64,000 bases of DNA from Agrococcus sp. SGAir0287 (GTDB taxonomy: Bacteria > Actinomycetota > Actinomycetes > Actinomycetales > Microbacteriaceae). The stretch lies in contig NZ_CP027942.1 in the NCBI RefSeq assembly GCF_005484985.1, positions 2,480,001-2,544,000 of the forward strand, read 5' to 3'. A program made the position numbers and the translations under genes. Each line of letters opens with the position of its first letter. Positions within the stretch are counted from its first letter, which is position 1. The notes beneath the pieces are model-generated. The model made no database searches. It was given only the letters and a program-made list of their open reading frames with translations, and had not been told where the DNA came from. Of the stretch, positions 20,191 through 30,836 are shown piece after piece.

Positions 20191-20304
20191 TCAACCCTGC
20201 CGCTGCTTGTGGCGGGGGTTGGCGCAGATGACCATGACGCGACCGTGCCGACGGATGACCTTGCACTTGTCGCAGATGGGCTTGACGCTGGGGTTGACCT
20301 TCAT
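20191..20304 (-). CDS. rpmJ: 50S ribosomal protein L36
   Basis: A 37-residue L36 read directly from the sequence: [20 protein letters not shown], then [17 protein letters not shown]. It keeps the zinc ligands Cys11, Cys14, Cys27 and His32, so it is the zinc-containing (C+) form. It lies 57 bases after infA in the usual order. Confidence 0.97.
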   Translation of the reverse strand: MKVNPSVKPICDKCKVIRRHGRVMVICANPRHKQRQG

Positions 20305-20361
20305 GATCTTCTCTTCTCGCTGGCCTCGTGCTCCGGGGTGGAGCCGTTCCTTCTCAGCGAC

Positions 20362-20583
20362 CTACCGGTAGCGGTAGACGATGCGGCCACGGGTCAGGTC
20401 GTACGGGCTGAGCTCGACGATGACCCGGTCCTCCGGGAGGATGCGGATGTAGTTCTGCCGCATCTTCCCCGAGATGTGCGCGAGGACGACGTGCCCGTTC
20501 GTGAGCTCCACTCGGAACATCGCGTTGGGCAGTGCCTCGACCACCGAGCCTTCGATCTCGATGACGCCGTCCTTCTTAGCCAT
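20362..20583 (-). CDS. infA: Translation initiation factor IF-1
   Basis: A 73-residue S1/OB-fold protein that binds the ribosomal A site. [20 protein letters not shown] and [18 protein letters not shown] are diagnostic. It is the first gene of the infA-rplQ operon, with a promoter about 80 bp upstream. Confidence 0.98.
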   Translation of the reverse strand: MAKKDGVIEIEGSVVEALPNAMFRVELTNGHVVLAHISGKMRQNYIRILPEDRVIVELSPYDLTRGRIVYRYR

Positions 20584-20659
20584 GACCTCGTCTAGGGTTG
20601 GGGATGGTTGCTGGTCGTGCGAGTGCGCGGACACGGTCGTGTCAGCGCACCAAGGGTCT

Positions 20660-20689
20660 ACTCTACGCGCGCCGCGCCTGCGGCTGCAA
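20660..20689 (-). promoter_or_regulatory. infA operon promoter
   Basis: Minus strand: TTGCAG (20684-20689), 18-nt spacer, TAGAGT (20660-20665), one base, then GACCCTTGGTGCGC (20645-20658). The downstream 14-mer is shared exactly with the rplM promoter at the same spacing. Confidence 0.7.
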
Positions 20690-20723
20690 GTCGGGCGCGT
20701 CGCGGCCTCCCCGCGACCGACGC

Positions 20724-21614
20724 TCAGCGCTGCACGTGGATGCCGCCCCACACGAGGCTGCGGTCCTCGTCGGCGAGCGCGCTCGCGCGCGCGTCGGTCG
20801 TCGCGGCGAAGGAGCGCACGATCACGGGTCCGCCCGGCACGACCGCGCGACGCGCGGCGCGTCCCAGGCGCTCCACGACGTCGGCGCGCGTGCCGTCGGC
20901 GACGTTCGAGAGCGTCACGGCGTCGTACGATGCCGGCGCGACGGACTCGAGATGCGTGAGCGCGTCCGCGAGCACGAACTCGATGGCGTCGGCGGGTGCG
21001 ACGGGCGGTTGGTAGCCGGGCGGGTCCTCCCCCGCCAGCAGGCGCCACGCGAAGCGGTTGCCCGGCGACGGATGGATGCCGAGCCGCACGTCGAGCCGCG
21101 CACGCACGGTGTCGGTGAAGTGGGCGGGCAGCGCGGTCGAGAAGTCGCGCTGCACGGCGGCCGCGAGCATGCCCGCGGGCGCCATCGTCGCGTGCAGGAC
21201 GTTGCGGAAGGTCCGGTTGTCGAAGCGCTGGCGCCACTGGTGCTGCACGCGCGCCGGCGACGCGTCGGCGAGGAGGCCGCGCACGCGACGCCGGCTCCAC
21301 GCGGGGCTCGCGGCCCGGATGAGGCGGCGGCCCGCGTCGAGCATGCGCTCGACCGAGCCCGCCTCGAACGGGCCTCCCGACGAGCGGCGCCGCGCGTACT
21401 CGAGCTGCTCGCGGTTCGCCGTCACCGCGACGACCTCGTGCCCGGCCGCCGCGAGATGGGCGATGAGCTCGCCGGCGCCCGCGGCGGCGAGGACCCGGCT
21501 CGACGGGGGCAGCAGCGCGAGCTCGATCTGCTCGTCCTCGATGTCCCAGCCGTACAGCAGCCGATGCCTCGGCGTCGCGCTCGCGCGTCCCGCGCGGCCC
21601 CGTCGCTCGGCCAT
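20724..21614 (-). CDS. DUF3419 / BtaA-like SAM-dependent transferase
   Basis: A 296-residue protein. [14 protein letters not shown] followed by [20 protein letters not shown] resembles the SAM pocket of BtaA-like (DUF3419) 3-amino-3-carboxypropyl transferases. [14 protein letters not shown] and [14 protein letters not shown] fit the family's middle region. BtaA makes betaine-lipid headgroups; whether this protein does so is unknown. The start is the ATG at 21614. It follows mtlD in the same direction (97-bp gap) and may ride on the mannitol operon. Confidence 0.65.
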   Translation of the reverse strand: MAERRGRAGRASATPRHRLLYGWDIEDEQIELALLPPSSRVLAAAGAGELIAHLAAAGHEVVAVTANREQLEYARRRSSGGPFEAGSVERMLDAGRRLIRAASPAWSRRRVRGLLADASPARVQHQWRQRFDNRTFRNVLHATMAPAGMLAAAVQRDFSTALPAHFTDTVRARLDVRLGIHPSPGNRFAWRLLAGEDPPGYQPPVAPADAIEFVLADALTHLESVAPASYDAVTLSNVADGTRADVVERLGRAARRAVVPGGPVIVRSFAATTDARASALADEDRSLVWGGIHVQR

Positions 21615-21711
21615 CAGCGCGCCCGACCGCGCGCGGGCGAGGGCTGCAGCGAGCGCGACGGCATGCCGCCATCGTAGGCGCGCAGCCTGGGAAGGGGACG
21701 GGCCGGGCGGG

Positions 21712-22833
21712 TCAGCGCGCCGCGACGACCTCGACGAGCGCGGGCTGCAGCGGATGCCCCTCCGCGATGCCGCAGACCTCGGCGACGAACGCCGCCGGCT
21801 CCAGGTCGCGCAGCAGTCGCTGCAGCTCGACCGCCTGCTCGTCGTCGGCGACGTCGAAGGCGAGGGCGGCGCCGACGGCGCGCACGAGCGCATGCGGATG
21901 CGCGCCCTGCTCCGCGAGCGCGGCGGCGGGACGGATGAAGCGCTCGTCGCGCGAGAGCTTGCGCAGCGGCTGCCTGCCGATGCGGACGCACGTGTCGGGC
22001 AGCGCGCGGTTCTCGAACCGCTGGATGGCGCGGGCGACGTACGCGGCGTGCTCGTCGGCGTCGAGCCCGAAGCGCTCCACGAGCAGCGCGCTCGTCTCGG
22101 CGAGCGCCGCCTCGACCTCGGCGCGCACCGCGGGCAGGGCGAGCGCGTCCGCGATCGTCTCCGCACCCGCGAGGAAGCCGTGGTAGGCCGTCGTCGCGTG
22201 CCCGGTGTTCACGGTGAACAGCTTGCGCTCGATCCACGGCGTGAGGTCGTCGACCATGTGCGCGCCGTCGATCGCGGGCACGTCGCCTGCGAAGGGCGTG
22301 CGGTCGATCGACCACTCGGAGAAGTCCTCGACGACGACGTCGACCCCGGAGGCGTCCTGCGCCGGGATGATGCGGTCGACCGCCGTGTTGGCGAACACGG
22401 CGCGCGACGCGAGCTCCTCGGCGCCCTCGAGCACGTGGCCCGCGAGGGTGTCGCTCGCGCCGATGGCGTTCTCGCACGCCATGACCGCGAGCGGCGCCGC
22501 GCCATCCGGGCGAGCGGCGAGGCCGGCCCGGATGACGGGTGCGATGAAGCGCAGCACCGTCGGGCCGACGGCGCAGGTCACGACGTCCGCCTCGGCGATC
22601 GCGCGCACGGCGGCCGCCTCGTCGGCACGGGAGTCGATCGCGTCGAAGCCCGTGACGACGTGGCGCCGCGCATCAGGGCCCACCTCGGTGACGGCGTACG
22701 AGTCCACGGCCTGCAGCATCCCGATGAGCTCGGCGTTCACGTCGACGAAGGTCACGTGGTAGCCGGCCTCATGCAGCAGCAGGCCGATGAATCCCCGTCC
22801 GATGTTGCCGGCACCGAAGTGGACCGCCCGCAT
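21712..22833 (-). CDS. mtlD: Mannitol-1-phosphate 5-dehydrogenase
   Basis: A 373-residue NAD-dependent polyol dehydrogenase that oxidises mannitol-1-phosphate to fructose-6-phosphate. The N-terminus [14 protein letters not shown] is the Rossmann motif. [26 protein letters not shown] (catalytic Lys region) and [20 protein letters not shown] are family signatures. Its ATG shares one base with the mtlA stop, so translation is coupled to the mannitol permease. Confidence 0.96.
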   Translation of the reverse strand: MRAVHFGAGNIGRGFIGLLLHEAGYHVTFVDVNAELIGMLQAVDSYAVTEVGPDARRHVVTGFDAIDSRADEAAAVRAIAEADVVTCAVGPTVLRFIAPVIRAGLAARPDGAAPLAVMACENAIGASDTLAGHVLEGAEELASRAVFANTAVDRIIPAQDASGVDVVVEDFSEWSIDRTPFAGDVPAIDGAHMVDDLTPWIERKLFTVNTGHATTAYHGFLAGAETIADALALPAVRAEVEAALAETSALLVERFGLDADEHAAYVARAIQRFENRALPDTCVRIGRQPLRKLSRDERFIRPAAALAEQGAHPHALVRAVGAALAFDVADDEQAVELQRLLRDLEPAAFVAEVCGIAEGHPLQPALVEVVAAR

Positions 22834-24857
22834 CAGTCGTTCACCGCGGCCAGGATGTCCAGCATCGCCTGCTCGTCGGGCGCGTCGAGCAGCCGCTGCA
22901 CCTGCGCCTCGTCGCTGAAGACCGTGGCGATCTTCGCGAGGATCTCGAGGTGTCCGCCGTCCTTGCCGGCGATGCCGACGACGAAGCGAACGTCGTTGCC
23001 GTCCCACGAGATGGCCTGCGGGTAGCGGGCGACCGAGATCGCCGAGGCGAGCACCTCGCCCTTGGCCTCGTTCGTGCCGTGCGGGATCGCGAGCAGGTTG
23101 CCCATGTACGTCGACACCGTCGCCTCGCGCTCGCGCATCGCGTCGGCGTACGCCGGCGTGACGGCGCCCGCGGCGACGAGCACGTCGGCGGCCTCCTGGA
23201 TGGCGGCCTCCTTCGTCGTCGCCGTCGGCGAGACGGTGATGCGCTCGAGCGTCAGCACGTCGTCGGCGGGCGTCGAGGGCGCCGTGGACGGTGCGGCCGC
23301 AGCGGCCGGCGCGGCCTCCTCGGCGGGCGCCGCCTCGCGGCTGCGCGCGACGAGCTCCACGACCTCGTCGTACCGCGGACTGCTCATGAAGTTGTCGACC
23401 GAGATGTGGATCGCATCGGGCGTCCGCTGCTGCGCGCGCGGCGTGAGCTCCTGCTGCGTCACGATCACGTCGGGCGTCGCGTCGAGGTTCGCGATCGCGA
23501 CGTTCGACACGCTCACGTCGCCGAAGCCCGCCTGCTTGATCTTGCTCCGCAGCACCGAGGCGCCCATGGCGCTCGAGCCCATGCCCGCGTCGCAGGCGAA
23601 CACGATCTTCGAGATCGGCCCGGCGAGCGTCGCGGTCGCGGTGCCGCCGGCTGCGGCGGTGCGCAGCCCGGCGAGCGCCTCGGAGGACCGACCCTTGTTC
23701 GCCTCGGTGCGCGCCACCGCCGCGCCGAAGTCGTCGGCACCGGCTGCCTCGCGCTCGAGGTCGCGCTTGCGCGACGCACGCAGGATGACCGATGCGACGA
23801 GGAACGTGACGGTCGCCGAGATGAGCACGGACGCGAGCACGCCCACGAGGTTCAGGGCCGAGACGGAGATCGCCGCGCCGAAGACCGCGATGATCGACCC
23901 CGGAGCCGCGGGGAAGCCGAGGCCCGTGCCGAGGATGGCGTTCGTCGCGACGCCCGAGGCGCCGCCCGCGATCATCGCCACGAGCAGGACGGGCTTCGCG
24001 AGGACGTACGGGAAGTACACCTCGTGGATGCCGCCGAAGAAGTGGATGATCGCCGCGCCCGGCGCCGTGGCCTTCGAGACGCCCACGCCGAAGAAGGTGA
24101 AGGCGAGCAGCACGCCGAGGCCGGGACCGGGGTTCGCCTCGAGCAGGAAGAAGATCGAGCTGCCGGTCTCCGACGCCTGCTGCACGCCCAGCGGGGTCAG
24201 CACGCCGTGGTTCAGCGCGTTGTTGAGGAAGAAGACCTTCGCGGGCTCGATGATGATGCTCGCGAGCGGCAGCAGGCCGGAGTCGACGAGGAAGCCGACC
24301 GCGCCGCCGAGCACGCGCATGATGAACGTGACGACCTGGGCGATGACGAAGAAGCCGAACAGCGCCATCAGGAACGCGACGATGCCCGCCGAGAACATGT
24401 TGACGAGCATCTCGAAGCCCGCGCGGACCTTGCCATCCCACAGCCGGTCGAGCATCTTCATGACCCAGGCCGACAGCGGGCCGAGGATCATCGCGCCGAT
24501 GAACATGTGCGGCGAGCTCGGGCCGTCGGGCACGAGGGATGCGATGTAGTCGGCGCCGCCGATCGCGCCCGCCGTCGCGACCGTGGCGACGATGCCGCCG
24601 CGCTGGTCGTAGACCATCCGGCCGCCCGTGTTCGCGATGATGAGCGGCAGCAGGTAGTGGATGACCGGGCCGACGACGAAGTCGGTGATGCCCTGGTTCG
24701 GGAACGGCCCGGCCGGGATGAACAGGGCCGTGAGGATGCCCCACGCGATGAGCGCGGGGATGTTGGGCATGATCATGCCCGACAGGAAGGTGCCGAAGCG
24801 CTGGACGGCGACTCGCGCGCCGCCCCTCTGCTCGACTGCTGGTGCGGTGGCGGTCAT
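22833..24857 (-). CDS. mtlA: PTS mannitol transporter EIICBA
   Basis: A 674-residue fused permease in order C-B-A. EIIC spans about 1-360 with multiple helices and the GGIHE motif (Glu279). EIIB has the phosphocysteine in [10 protein letters not shown] (Cys422). An Ala/Pro linker spans about 510-530, and EIIA has the phosphohistidine in AIPHGT (His593). It imports and phosphorylates mannitol, receiving phosphate from HPr encoded just upstream. Full-length, E. coli-type domain order. The gap to ptsH is 28 bp. Confidence 0.97.
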   Translation of the reverse strand: MTATAPAVEQRGGARVAVQRFGTFLSGMIMPNIPALIAWGILTALFIPAGPFPNQGITDFVVGPVIHYLLPLIIANTGGRMVYDQRGGIVATVATAGAIGGADYIASLVPDGPSSPHMFIGAMILGPLSAWVMKMLDRLWDGKVRAGFEMLVNMFSAGIVAFLMALFGFFVIAQVVTFIMRVLGGAVGFLVDSGLLPLASIIIEPAKVFFLNNALNHGVLTPLGVQQASETGSSIFFLLEANPGPGLGVLLAFTFFGVGVSKATAPGAAIIHFFGGIHEVYFPYVLAKPVLLVAMIAGGASGVATNAILGTGLGFPAAPGSIIAVFGAAISVSALNLVGVLASVLISATVTFLVASVILRASRKRDLEREAAGADDFGAAVARTEANKGRSSEALAGLRTAAAGGTATATLAGPISKIVFACDAGMGSSAMGASVLRSKIKQAGFGDVSVSNVAIANLDATPDVIVTQQELTPRAQQRTPDAIHISVDNFMSSPRYDEVVELVARSREAAPAEEAAPAAAAAPSTAPSTPADDVLTLERITVSPTATTKEAAIQEAADVLVAAGAVTPAYADAMREREATVSTYMGNLLAIPHGTNEAKGEVLASAISVARYPQAISWDGNDVRFVVGIAGKDGGHLEILAKIATVFSDEAQVQRLLDAPDEQAMLDILAAVND

Positions 24858-24885
24858 CGTCGACCTCTCTGGTGCGTGTGCTGGA

Positions 24886-25140
24886 TCAGGCGTCGTGGTC
24901 GGTGCTGAGCAGCTGCTCGAGCTCGTCGAGCGTCGCCTCGTCGTCGCTCGCGATCACGACGGTGTCGCCCTTGGCGACGCCGAGCGAGATGACCGACAGG
25001 ATCGACGCCGCGTTGACCTGCTTGTCGCCCTTCGCGATCGTGACCGGGGACGACGCCTTCGCCGCCGCCTGCGTGAACAGCGATGCGGGGCGGGCGTGCA
25101 GGCCCTGGGAGGATGCGACGGTGACGGTGCGCTCGGCCAT
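24886..25140 (-). CDS. ptsH: Phosphocarrier protein HPr
   Basis: An 84-residue HPr with phospho-His15 in GLHARPA and Ser46 in NAASILSVISLG. It passes phosphate from enzyme I to EIIA. No ptsI is present here, so enzyme I must be elsewhere. The gene is preceded by a CAGGAG ribosome site and an upstream LacI-type palindrome. Confidence 0.97.
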   Translation of the reverse strand: MAERTVTVASSQGLHARPASLFTQAAAKASSPVTIAKGDKQVNAASILSVISLGVAKGDTVVIASDDEATLDELEQLLSTDHDA

Positions 25141-25209
25141 TGGGTGCTCCTGATCGGACGAAGAATCTCGCAGACGAACCTAGCACCTGCAGGCTCGCCG
25201 CCGGCGCGC

Positions 25210-25227
25210 GGCGGAACCGGTTCCGCC
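25210..25227. promoter_or_regulatory. Palindromic operator, LacI-family type
   Basis: GGCGGAACCGGTTCCGCC is a perfect 18-bp palindrome with the central CG and AACCGGTT core typical of LacI/GalR-family operators. It lies 70-87 bp upstream of the ptsH start. It is followed on the minus strand by an extended -10-like TGCTAGGTT. Binding by any particular regulator is inference. Confidence 0.5.
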
Positions 25228-25265
25228 CGCGTCCCGCGCGGGTCGTCGCAGGCGGTCGCGAGCGG

Positions 25266-26090
25266 TCAGCGGTCGCGGATGGGACGCGGCTCGATGCCGA
25301 AGGGAGCGAGGTCCGCGGCGCCGCCGTCCTCGGCCGTGAGCACCCAGATGCCGTCGGCGTGCACCGCGACCGAGTGCTCCCACTGGCAGGCCTGGCTGCC
25401 GTCGACCGTCACGACCGACCAGCCGTCGTCGAGGATGCGGGTCGCCTGGTCGCCGGCGATGACGATGGGCTCGATCGCGACGCAGAGGCCGGGCTTCACC
25501 GCGGGGCCGACGACGCGCGTGCGGTAGTTGAAGACCGGCGGCTCCTCGTGCATCGAGCGCCCGATGCCGTGGCCGATCCAGTCGTCGCTGATCGCGTAGT
25601 CGCCCGCCGCCTCGACCGCGTCCTCGACCGCTGCGCCGACCTCGCCGAGCATGCGTGCGGATGCGAGCGCCGCGATGCCGGCCCACAGCCCGTCGTGCGT
25701 CGCCTGCGACAGCCGCTCGCGGACGTCGACGAGCTCCCCCGATCCGCCGGGCACGACGAGGGAGAAGGCCGCATCGCCGTTCCAGCCGTCGACCATCGCG
25801 CCGCAGTCGATCGTCACGAGGTCGCCGGCCTCGATGGGCCGCTCGTCGGGGATGCCGTGCACGACGACGTCGTTGACGTTCGCGCAGATCGTGTGGCGGT
25901 AGCCGGGCTCGAGCTGGAAGTTCGGGATGCCGCCGCCCGAGCGCACGACGTCCTCCGCGATCGCGTCGAGCTCGAGGGTCGTCACGCCCGGACGGATGGC
26001 CGCGCGCACCGCCTCGAGCGCACGACCGGTGAGCAGCCCGGGCGCGCGCATCGCGGCGAGCTGCGACCGGGACTTGTAGATCCGGCGCAT
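25266..26090 (-). CDS. map: Methionine aminopeptidase type I
   Basis: A 274-residue MetAP removing initiator methionine. Metal ligands are visible as Asp in TIDCGA, Asp in WNGDAA, His in GHGIGR, and Glu in AIEPIV and WEHSVAV. HTICANVNDVVVHGIP is the signature stretch. It follows adk by 10 bases as in the classic secY-adk-map order. Confidence 0.96.
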   Translation of the reverse strand: MRRIYKSRSQLAAMRAPGLLTGRALEAVRAAIRPGVTTLELDAIAEDVVRSGGGIPNFQLEPGYRHTICANVNDVVVHGIPDERPIEAGDLVTIDCGAMVDGWNGDAAFSLVVPGGSGELVDVRERLSQATHDGLWAGIAALASARMLGEVGAAVEDAVEAAGDYAISDDWIGHGIGRSMHEEPPVFNYRTRVVGPAVKPGLCVAIEPIVIAGDQATRILDDGWSVVTVDGSQACQWEHSVAVHADGIWVLTAEDGGAADLAPFGIEPRPIRDR

Positions 26091-26100
26091 CCGGGCCCGC

Positions 26101-26685
26101 TCAGCGCGCGGCGACGCCGCGCGTGCTCAGCGCGTCGAGGATGCGGCCCGTGACCTCGTCGATCTCGCCGAGGCCGTCGATCTCGACGACGATGCCGCGC
26201 GCCGCGTACAGCGCGAGGATCGGCTCGGTCTCGCGCTCGTACACCTCGAGCCGGTGGCGCATCGCCTCGTCCGTGTCGTCGCTGCGACCCTGCTCCGCGG
26301 CGCGCAGCTGCAGACGACGGATGACCTCGTCGTGGTCGGCGACGAGCCGCACCACGGCGTCGATGCCCCGACCGCGACGCTCGTTGAGCTCGTCGAGGAA
26401 CGCGACCTGCCCCTCGGTGCGCGGGTACCCGTCGAGCAGGTAGCCCTCCTGCGCGTCCGCCTGGCCGAGCCGGTCCTCCACGAGGTCGTTCGTCAGCGAG
26501 TCCGGCACGTAGTCGCCCGCGTCGAGGATCGCGGTGACCTGCGCGCCGAGCGGCGTGCGCTCCTTGATGTTCCAGCGGAAGATGTCGCCCGTCGAGATCG
26601 TCGGGATGCCGAAGCGCTCGGCGATGCGGGACGCCTGCGTCCCCTTGCCTGCCCCGGGAGGGCCGACGATGAGCAGCTGGGTCAC
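26101..26685 (-). CDS. adk: Adenylate kinase (short-LID form)
   Basis: A 194-residue adenylate kinase: P-loop [13 protein letters not shown] site [20 protein letters not shown]. The LID region is short, without the zinc-finger insert, as usual for actinobacteria. Starts at a GTG overlapping the secY stop (GTGA). Confidence 0.97.
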   Translation of the reverse strand: MTQLLIVGPPGAGKGTQASRIAERFGIPTISTGDIFRWNIKERTPLGAQVTAILDAGDYVPDSLTNDLVEDRLGQADAQEGYLLDGYPRTEGQVAFLDELNERRGRGIDAVVRLVADHDEVIRRLQLRAAEQGRSDDTDEAMRHRLEVYERETEPILALYAARGIVVEIDGLGEIDEVTGRILDALSTRGVAAR

Positions 26686-28022
26686 GTGCGGATCAGTCCC
26701 TCGTAGTGGCGCTGCTGCAGCTGCGCGTCGATCTGGCGGACCGTCTCGAGGCCGACGCCGACGATGATGAGGATCGATGCGCCACCGAACGGGAAGTTCT
26801 GGTTGGCACCGACCGTCGCGAGCGCGATGAGCGGGATGAGCGCCACGATGCCGAGGTAGATCGAGCCGGGGAACGTCACGCGCGTCAGCACGTAGTCGAG
26901 GTACTCGGCCGTCGGACGGCCCGCGCGGATGCCGGGGATGAAGCCGCCGTACTTGCGCATGTTCTCGGCGACGTCGTCCGGGTTGAACGTGATCGCGACG
27001 TAGAAGTAGGTGAAGCCGATGATGAGCAGGAAGTACAGCACCATGTACAGCGGGTGGTCGCCCGTCGTCAGGTTGTCGTTGATCCACTGCACCCACTCGG
27101 CCGGCTGCTCGCCGGCGCGCGGCGAGTTGAACGACGCGATGAGCGCGGGGAAGTACAGCAGCGACGACGCGAAGATGACGGGCACGACGCCGGCCATGTT
27201 CACCTTGATCGGGATGTACGTCGACTTGCCGCCGTACATGCGCCTGCCCACCATGCGCTTCGCGTACTGCACGGGGATGCGGCGCTGCGACTGCTCGACG
27301 AACACGACCGCGCCCATGATGACGACGCCGATCGCGAGGACGGCCACGAGCATCTCGATGCCGTTCGTCTCGCCGATGAGGAAGAGGGCCGAGGGGAAGG
27401 TCGCGGCGATCGACGTGAAGATGAGCAGCGACATGCCGTTGCCGATGCCGCGCTCGGTGATGAGCTCGCCCATCCACATGATGACGCCCGTGCCCGCCGT
27501 CATCGCGACGACCATGAGGACGATGGCCCACCAGGCCTCGTTCGTCAGCAGGTCGGCGCAGGGGCTGCCCGCGGGCACGGCGCCGCCGGCCGAGAACAGC
27601 TGGCCGGAGCGGACGACCGCGATGAGCGTCGTCGACTGCAGGACGCCGAGACCGATCGTCAGGTAGCGCGTGTACTGCGTGAGCTTCGACTGCCCCGTCT
27701 GGCCCTCCTTGTAGAGCGCCTCGAAGCGGGGGATCACCACGCGCAGCAGCTGCACGATGATCGATGCCGTGATGTAGGGCATGATGCCGAGCGCGAAGAC
27801 GCTCAGCTGGAGCAGCGCGCCACCCGAGAAGAGGTTGACGAGCTGGTAGAGGCCCGCCGTGTCCGTCACGTTGGAGGCGAGGCACGCCTGCACGTTGCCG
27901 TAGTCGACGAACGGGGCCGGGATGAACGAGCCCAGACGGAACGCCGCCACGATGGCGAGGGTGAAGAGGATCTTCCGTCGCAGGTCGCGAGTCTTGAAGA
28001 TCCTGCCGATTGCCTTGAACAC
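26682..28022 (-). CDS. secY: Preprotein translocase subunit SecY
   Basis: A 446-residue, ten-helix channel protein of the Sec translocon. It begins [20 protein letters not shown] and has the plug and TM2 region [20 protein letters not shown] plus the cytoplasmic loop [17 protein letters not shown]. The start is a GTG at 28022 with AAGG seven bases before it; the longer upstream frame crosses a hairpin and is rejected. Confidence 0.97.
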   Translation of the reverse strand: MFKAIGRIFKTRDLRRKILFTLAIVAAFRLGSFIPAPFVDYGNVQACLASNVTDTAGLYQLVNLFSGGALLQLSVFALGIMPYITASIIVQLLRVVIPRFEALYKEGQTGQSKLTQYTRYLTIGLGVLQSTTLIAVVRSGQLFSAGGAVPAGSPCADLLTNEAWWAIVLMVVAMTAGTGVIMWMGELITERGIGNGMSLLIFTSIAATFPSALFLIGETNGIEMLVAVLAIGVVIMGAVVFVEQSQRRIPVQYAKRMVGRRMYGGKSTYIPIKVNMAGVVPVIFASSLLYFPALIASFNSPRAGEQPAEWVQWINDNLTTGDHPLYMVLYFLLIIGFTYFYVAITFNPDDVAENMRKYGGFIPGIRAGRPTAEYLDYVLTRVTFPGSIYLGIVALIPLIALATVGANQNFPFGGASILIIVGVGLETVRQIDAQLQQRHYEGLIRT

Positions 28023-28049
28023 GTGAGCCTTCCGGTGGACGCAGAAGAA

Positions 28050-28080
28050 GGATGGGGTGGCCACGCGGGCCACCCCATCC
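28050..28080 (-). terminator. Intercistronic hairpin rplO/secY
   Basis: A perfect 13-bp stem, GGATGGGGTGGCC and complement, with a 5-base loop, in the 66-bp gap between rplO and secY. Likely a partial terminator or mRNA processing signal. Confidence 0.55.
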
Positions 28081-28088
28081 ATGCTTGC

Positions 28089-28559
28089 TTACTGGATGGA
28101 GCCGCCGGCGGCGACGATCTTCTGCTCCGCAGCAGCCGACACCTTGTCGACCGTCACGTTCAGCGTAGCCGTCAGCTCGCCGTCGCCGAGCACCTTCACG
28201 AGCTCGTTCTTGCGCACGGCGCCCTTCTCCACGAGCGCTGCGACGGTCACGTCGCCACCCTCGGGGAAGAGCTGCTGGAGCTGGCCGACGTTGACGACCT
28301 GGTACTCCGTGCGGAACGGGTTCTTGAAGCCGCGCAGCTTGGGGGCGCGCATCACCGAGTTGAGCTGGCCGCCCTCGAAGCCGAGGCGCACGGTGTTGCG
28401 CGCCTTCGTGCCCTTGGTGCCGCGACCGGCCGTCTTGCCCTTCGAGCCCTCACCGCGGCCCACGCGCTGACGGTCCTTCTTGGCACCGGGCGCGGGACGA
28501 AGGTGGTGGACCTTCAGGGCGGGCAGCTGCTCGCCGCCGTCCTTGTTCTTCTCGCTCAT
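28089..28559 (-). CDS. rplO: 50S ribosomal protein L15
   Basis: A 156-residue L15 with [20 protein letters not shown], the [10 protein letters not shown] loop and FEGGQ. The first ~12 residues are an extra hydrophilic lead. It starts inside the rpmD stop (4-base overlap) and is the last ribosomal gene before secY. Confidence 0.97.
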   Translation of the reverse strand: MSEKNKDGGEQLPALKVHHLRPAPGAKKDRQRVGRGEGSKGKTAGRGTKGTKARNTVRLGFEGGQLNSVMRAPKLRGFKNPFRTEYQVVNVGQLQQLFPEGGDVTVAALVEKGAVRKNELVKVLGDGELTATLNVTVDKVSAAAEQKIVAAGGSIQ

Positions 28560-28741
28560 TCGTCGACCTCCTCGACGCGCACGAGGTGACGAACCACGTT
28601 CACGTAGCCGCGCGTCTGCGCGTCGTCCTCGCGCACGACCGTGTGGCCGATGCGCTTGAGGCCGAGCGACCGCAGCGTCTCGCGCTGGTTCGGCTTCTCG
28701 CTGATCTTGGACTTGATCTGGGTCACCTTGAGCTTGCTCAT
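28556..28741 (-). CDS. rpmD: 50S ribosomal protein L30
   Basis: A 61-residue L30: [20 protein letters not shown] and [15 protein letters not shown]. Overlaps rpsE and rplO by four bases at both ends. Confidence 0.97.
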   Translation of the reverse strand: MSKLKVTQIKSKISEKPNQRETLRSLGLKRIGHTVVREDDAQTRGYVNVVRHLVRVEEVDE

Positions 28742-29439
28742 GCCGACACCTCCGCGATCTCGGCAGCGTGCTGCTTCGCCTCGACCTCGGCGCGACGCAG
28801 TCGTGCGGGCACGACGTGGTCGACGTCCAGGCCGCGACGGGCGGCGACGGCACGGGGCTCCTCGAGCTGACGGAGCGCCTCGACGGTCGCGTGCACGATG
28901 TTGATCGTGTTCGACGAGCCGAGCGACTTCGACAGGACGTCGTGGATGCCCGCGCACTCGAGCACGGCGCGGACGGGGCCGCCCGCGATGACGCCGGTAC
29001 CGGCGGCGGCCGGACGGAGCAGGACCACGCCCGCCGCCGCCTCGCCCTGCACGGGGTGCGGGATCGTCGCCGCGACGCGAGGCACGCGGAAGAAGTTCTT
29101 CTTCGCCTCCTCGACGCCCTTCGAGATCGCCGTGGGGACCTCGCGCGCCTTGCCGTAGCCGACGCCGACCATGCCGTTGCCGTCGCCGACGACCACGAGG
29201 GCGGTGAAGCTGAAGCGACGACCACCCTTCACGACCTTCGACACGCGGTTGATGGTGACGACGCGCTCCAGGAACTGGCTGTCGTTGCCGCGATCGCGCT
29301 GACCGCGCTCGCCGCGCGTGCCGCGGTCGCGGCTGCCGCGACGCTGCTCACGGGGCTCGCTGCGGGTGTCGGTGCCCTGCACCGTCTCCGCGGTGGCGGT
29401 GGTGTCGCTCACCTGCGTCTCCTTCGTCTCTTCGCTCAC
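28738..29439 (-). CDS. rpsE: 30S ribosomal protein S5
   Basis: A 233-residue S5. The core carries [19 protein letters not shown] and [14 protein letters not shown]. The N-terminus has a ~50-residue extension with repeated RG/RD pairs, which is longer than the E. coli protein and typical of actinobacteria. Starts inside the rplR stop (ATGA). Confidence 0.97.
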   Translation of the reverse strand: MSEETKETQVSDTTATAETVQGTDTRSEPREQRRGSRDRGTRGERGQRDRGNDSQFLERVVTINRVSKVVKGGRRFSFTALVVVGDGNGMVGVGYGKAREVPTAISKGVEEAKKNFFRVPRVAATIPHPVQGEAAAGVVLLRPAAAGTGVIAGGPVRAVLECAGIHDVLSKSLGSSNTINIVHATVEALRQLEEPRAVAARRGLDVDHVVPARLRRAEVEAKQHAAEIAEVSA

Positions 29440-29807
29440 AGCTCCAGACCTGCCTCTCGTGCACCGTCCGCCACTGCTGCGACGCGACCGGCGTAGCGGT
29501 TGCCGCCGCGGTCGAACACGACCTTCTCGACGCCCGCAGCCTTGGCGCGCTCGCCGACGAGCTCGCCGACCTTCTTCGCCTTCTCCGACTTGTCCGCCGT
29601 CAGGCCGCGGAGGTCGGCCTCCATGGTCGACGCCGAGGCCAGCGTGTGGCCCTGGGTGTCGTCGACGACCTGCACGAACAGGTGCCGTGCCGATCGGGTG
29701 ACGACGAGGCGCGGCGTGGTGGCCGAGCCGACGATCTTCTTGCGCAGCCGTGCGTGACGGCGGCCGCGAGCAGCGGACTTGCTGCTGCCTCGGGTTCCGA
29801 GACCCAT
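29436..29807 (-). CDS. rplR: 50S ribosomal protein L18
   Basis: A 123-residue 5S-rRNA-binding protein, with [25 protein letters not shown] and [16 protein letters not shown] precedes the ATG directly; I take the ATG, which shares one base with the rplF stop. Confidence 0.96.
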   Translation of the reverse strand: MGLGTRGSSKSAARGRRHARLRKKIVGSATTPRLVVTRSARHLFVQVVDDTQGHTLASASTMEADLRGLTADKSEKAKKVGELVGERAKAAGVEKVVFDRGGNRYAGRVAAVADGAREAGLEL

Positions 29808-30343
29808 CACTTGCCTGCCTTTCCAGCCTTGCGGCGGATCTGCTCGCCCGCGTAGCGGACGCCCTTGCCCTTGTACGGCTCGGGCTTGCGGAGCTTGCGG
29901 AGGTTGGCGGCCACCTCGCCGACGGCCTGCTTCGAGATGCCGCTGACGGTGACCTTGTTGTTGCCCTCGACCGTGAACGTGATGCCCGCGGGGGGCTCGA
30001 CGGCGATCGGGTGCGAGTAGCCGAGCGCGAACTCGACGCCCGAGCCCTTGGACGCGACGCGGTAGCCCGTGCCGACGACCTCGAGGGACTTCGAGTAGCC
30101 GGCGGTGACGCCGACGATGTCGTTCGCGATGAGCGTGCGGGTCAGGCCGTGGAGCGAACGCGACTCGCGCTCGTCGTCGGGGCGCGTGACCTGCACCTGA
30201 CCGTCGGCGACCTCGACCTGGATGGGCTTGGCCACCTCCAGGCTCAGCTCGCCCTTCGGGCCCTTGACGGTCACCGAGGCGCCGTCGACCGTGACCTCGA
30301 CGCCCGCGGGGATGTCGATGGGGAGTCGTCCGATTCGAGACAT
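29807..30343 (-). CDS. rplF: 50S ribosomal protein L6
   Basis: A 178-residue L6 starting [17 protein letters not shown], with the C-terminal rRNA-binding signature [20 protein letters not shown]. Six bases after rpsH. Confidence 0.98.
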   Translation of the reverse strand: MSRIGRLPIDIPAGVEVTVDGASVTVKGPKGELSLEVAKPIQVEVADGQVQVTRPDDERESRSLHGLTRTLIANDIVGVTAGYSKSLEVVGTGYRVASKGSGVEFALGYSHPIAVEPPAGITFTVEGNNKVTVSGISKQAVGEVAANLRKLRKPEPYKGKGVRYAGEQIRRKAGKAGK

Positions 30344-30349
30344 GTCAGA

Positions 30350-30748
30350 TCACCACACGTAGGCGAGGACTTCCCCACCCACGCCCTTCTGCTGGGCCTC
30401 ACGGTCCGTGAGCAGGCCCGAGCTCGTCGAGAGGATCGCGACGCCGAGGCCGCCGAGCACCTGGGGGATCTCGGTCGACTTCGCGTACACGCGGAGGCCG
30501 GGCTTCGAGACCCGCTTGATGCCGGCGATCGAGCGCTGGCGGTCCGGGCCGTACTTCAGGCCGATGGTGAGGGTCTTGCCCACGCGGGCGTCCTCCACCT
30601 TCCAGTCCTGGATGAAGCCCTCGCGCTGCAGGATCTCGGCGATGTGCGTCTTGAGGTTCGACGACGGCAGCGAGACCTCGTCGTGGAACGCCGTGTTGGC
30701 GTTCCTCAGCCTCGTCAGCATGTCGGCGACCGGGTCGGTCATCGTCAT
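30350..30748 (-). CDS. rpsH: 30S ribosomal protein S8
   Basis: A 132-residue S8: [14 protein letters not shown], and the C-terminal [20 protein letters not shown]. An 88-bp gap separates it from rplE; this is where rpsN normally sits, and no S14 frame is present there. Confidence 0.97.
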   Translation of the reverse strand: MTMTDPVADMLTRLRNANTAFHDEVSLPSSNLKTHIAEILQREGFIQDWKVEDARVGKTLTIGLKYGPDRQRSIAGIKRVSKPGLRVYAKSTEIPQVLGGLGVAILSTSSGLLTDREAQQKGVGGEVLAYVW

Positions 30749-30836
30749 GGGATGTCTCCTCTGTTGCTCCGGTTTCGCCGCCCGTTCCACGGACGACGAC
30801 CTTGATGCGTGCTCGGCGCCGGATGGCGCCGAGGTC

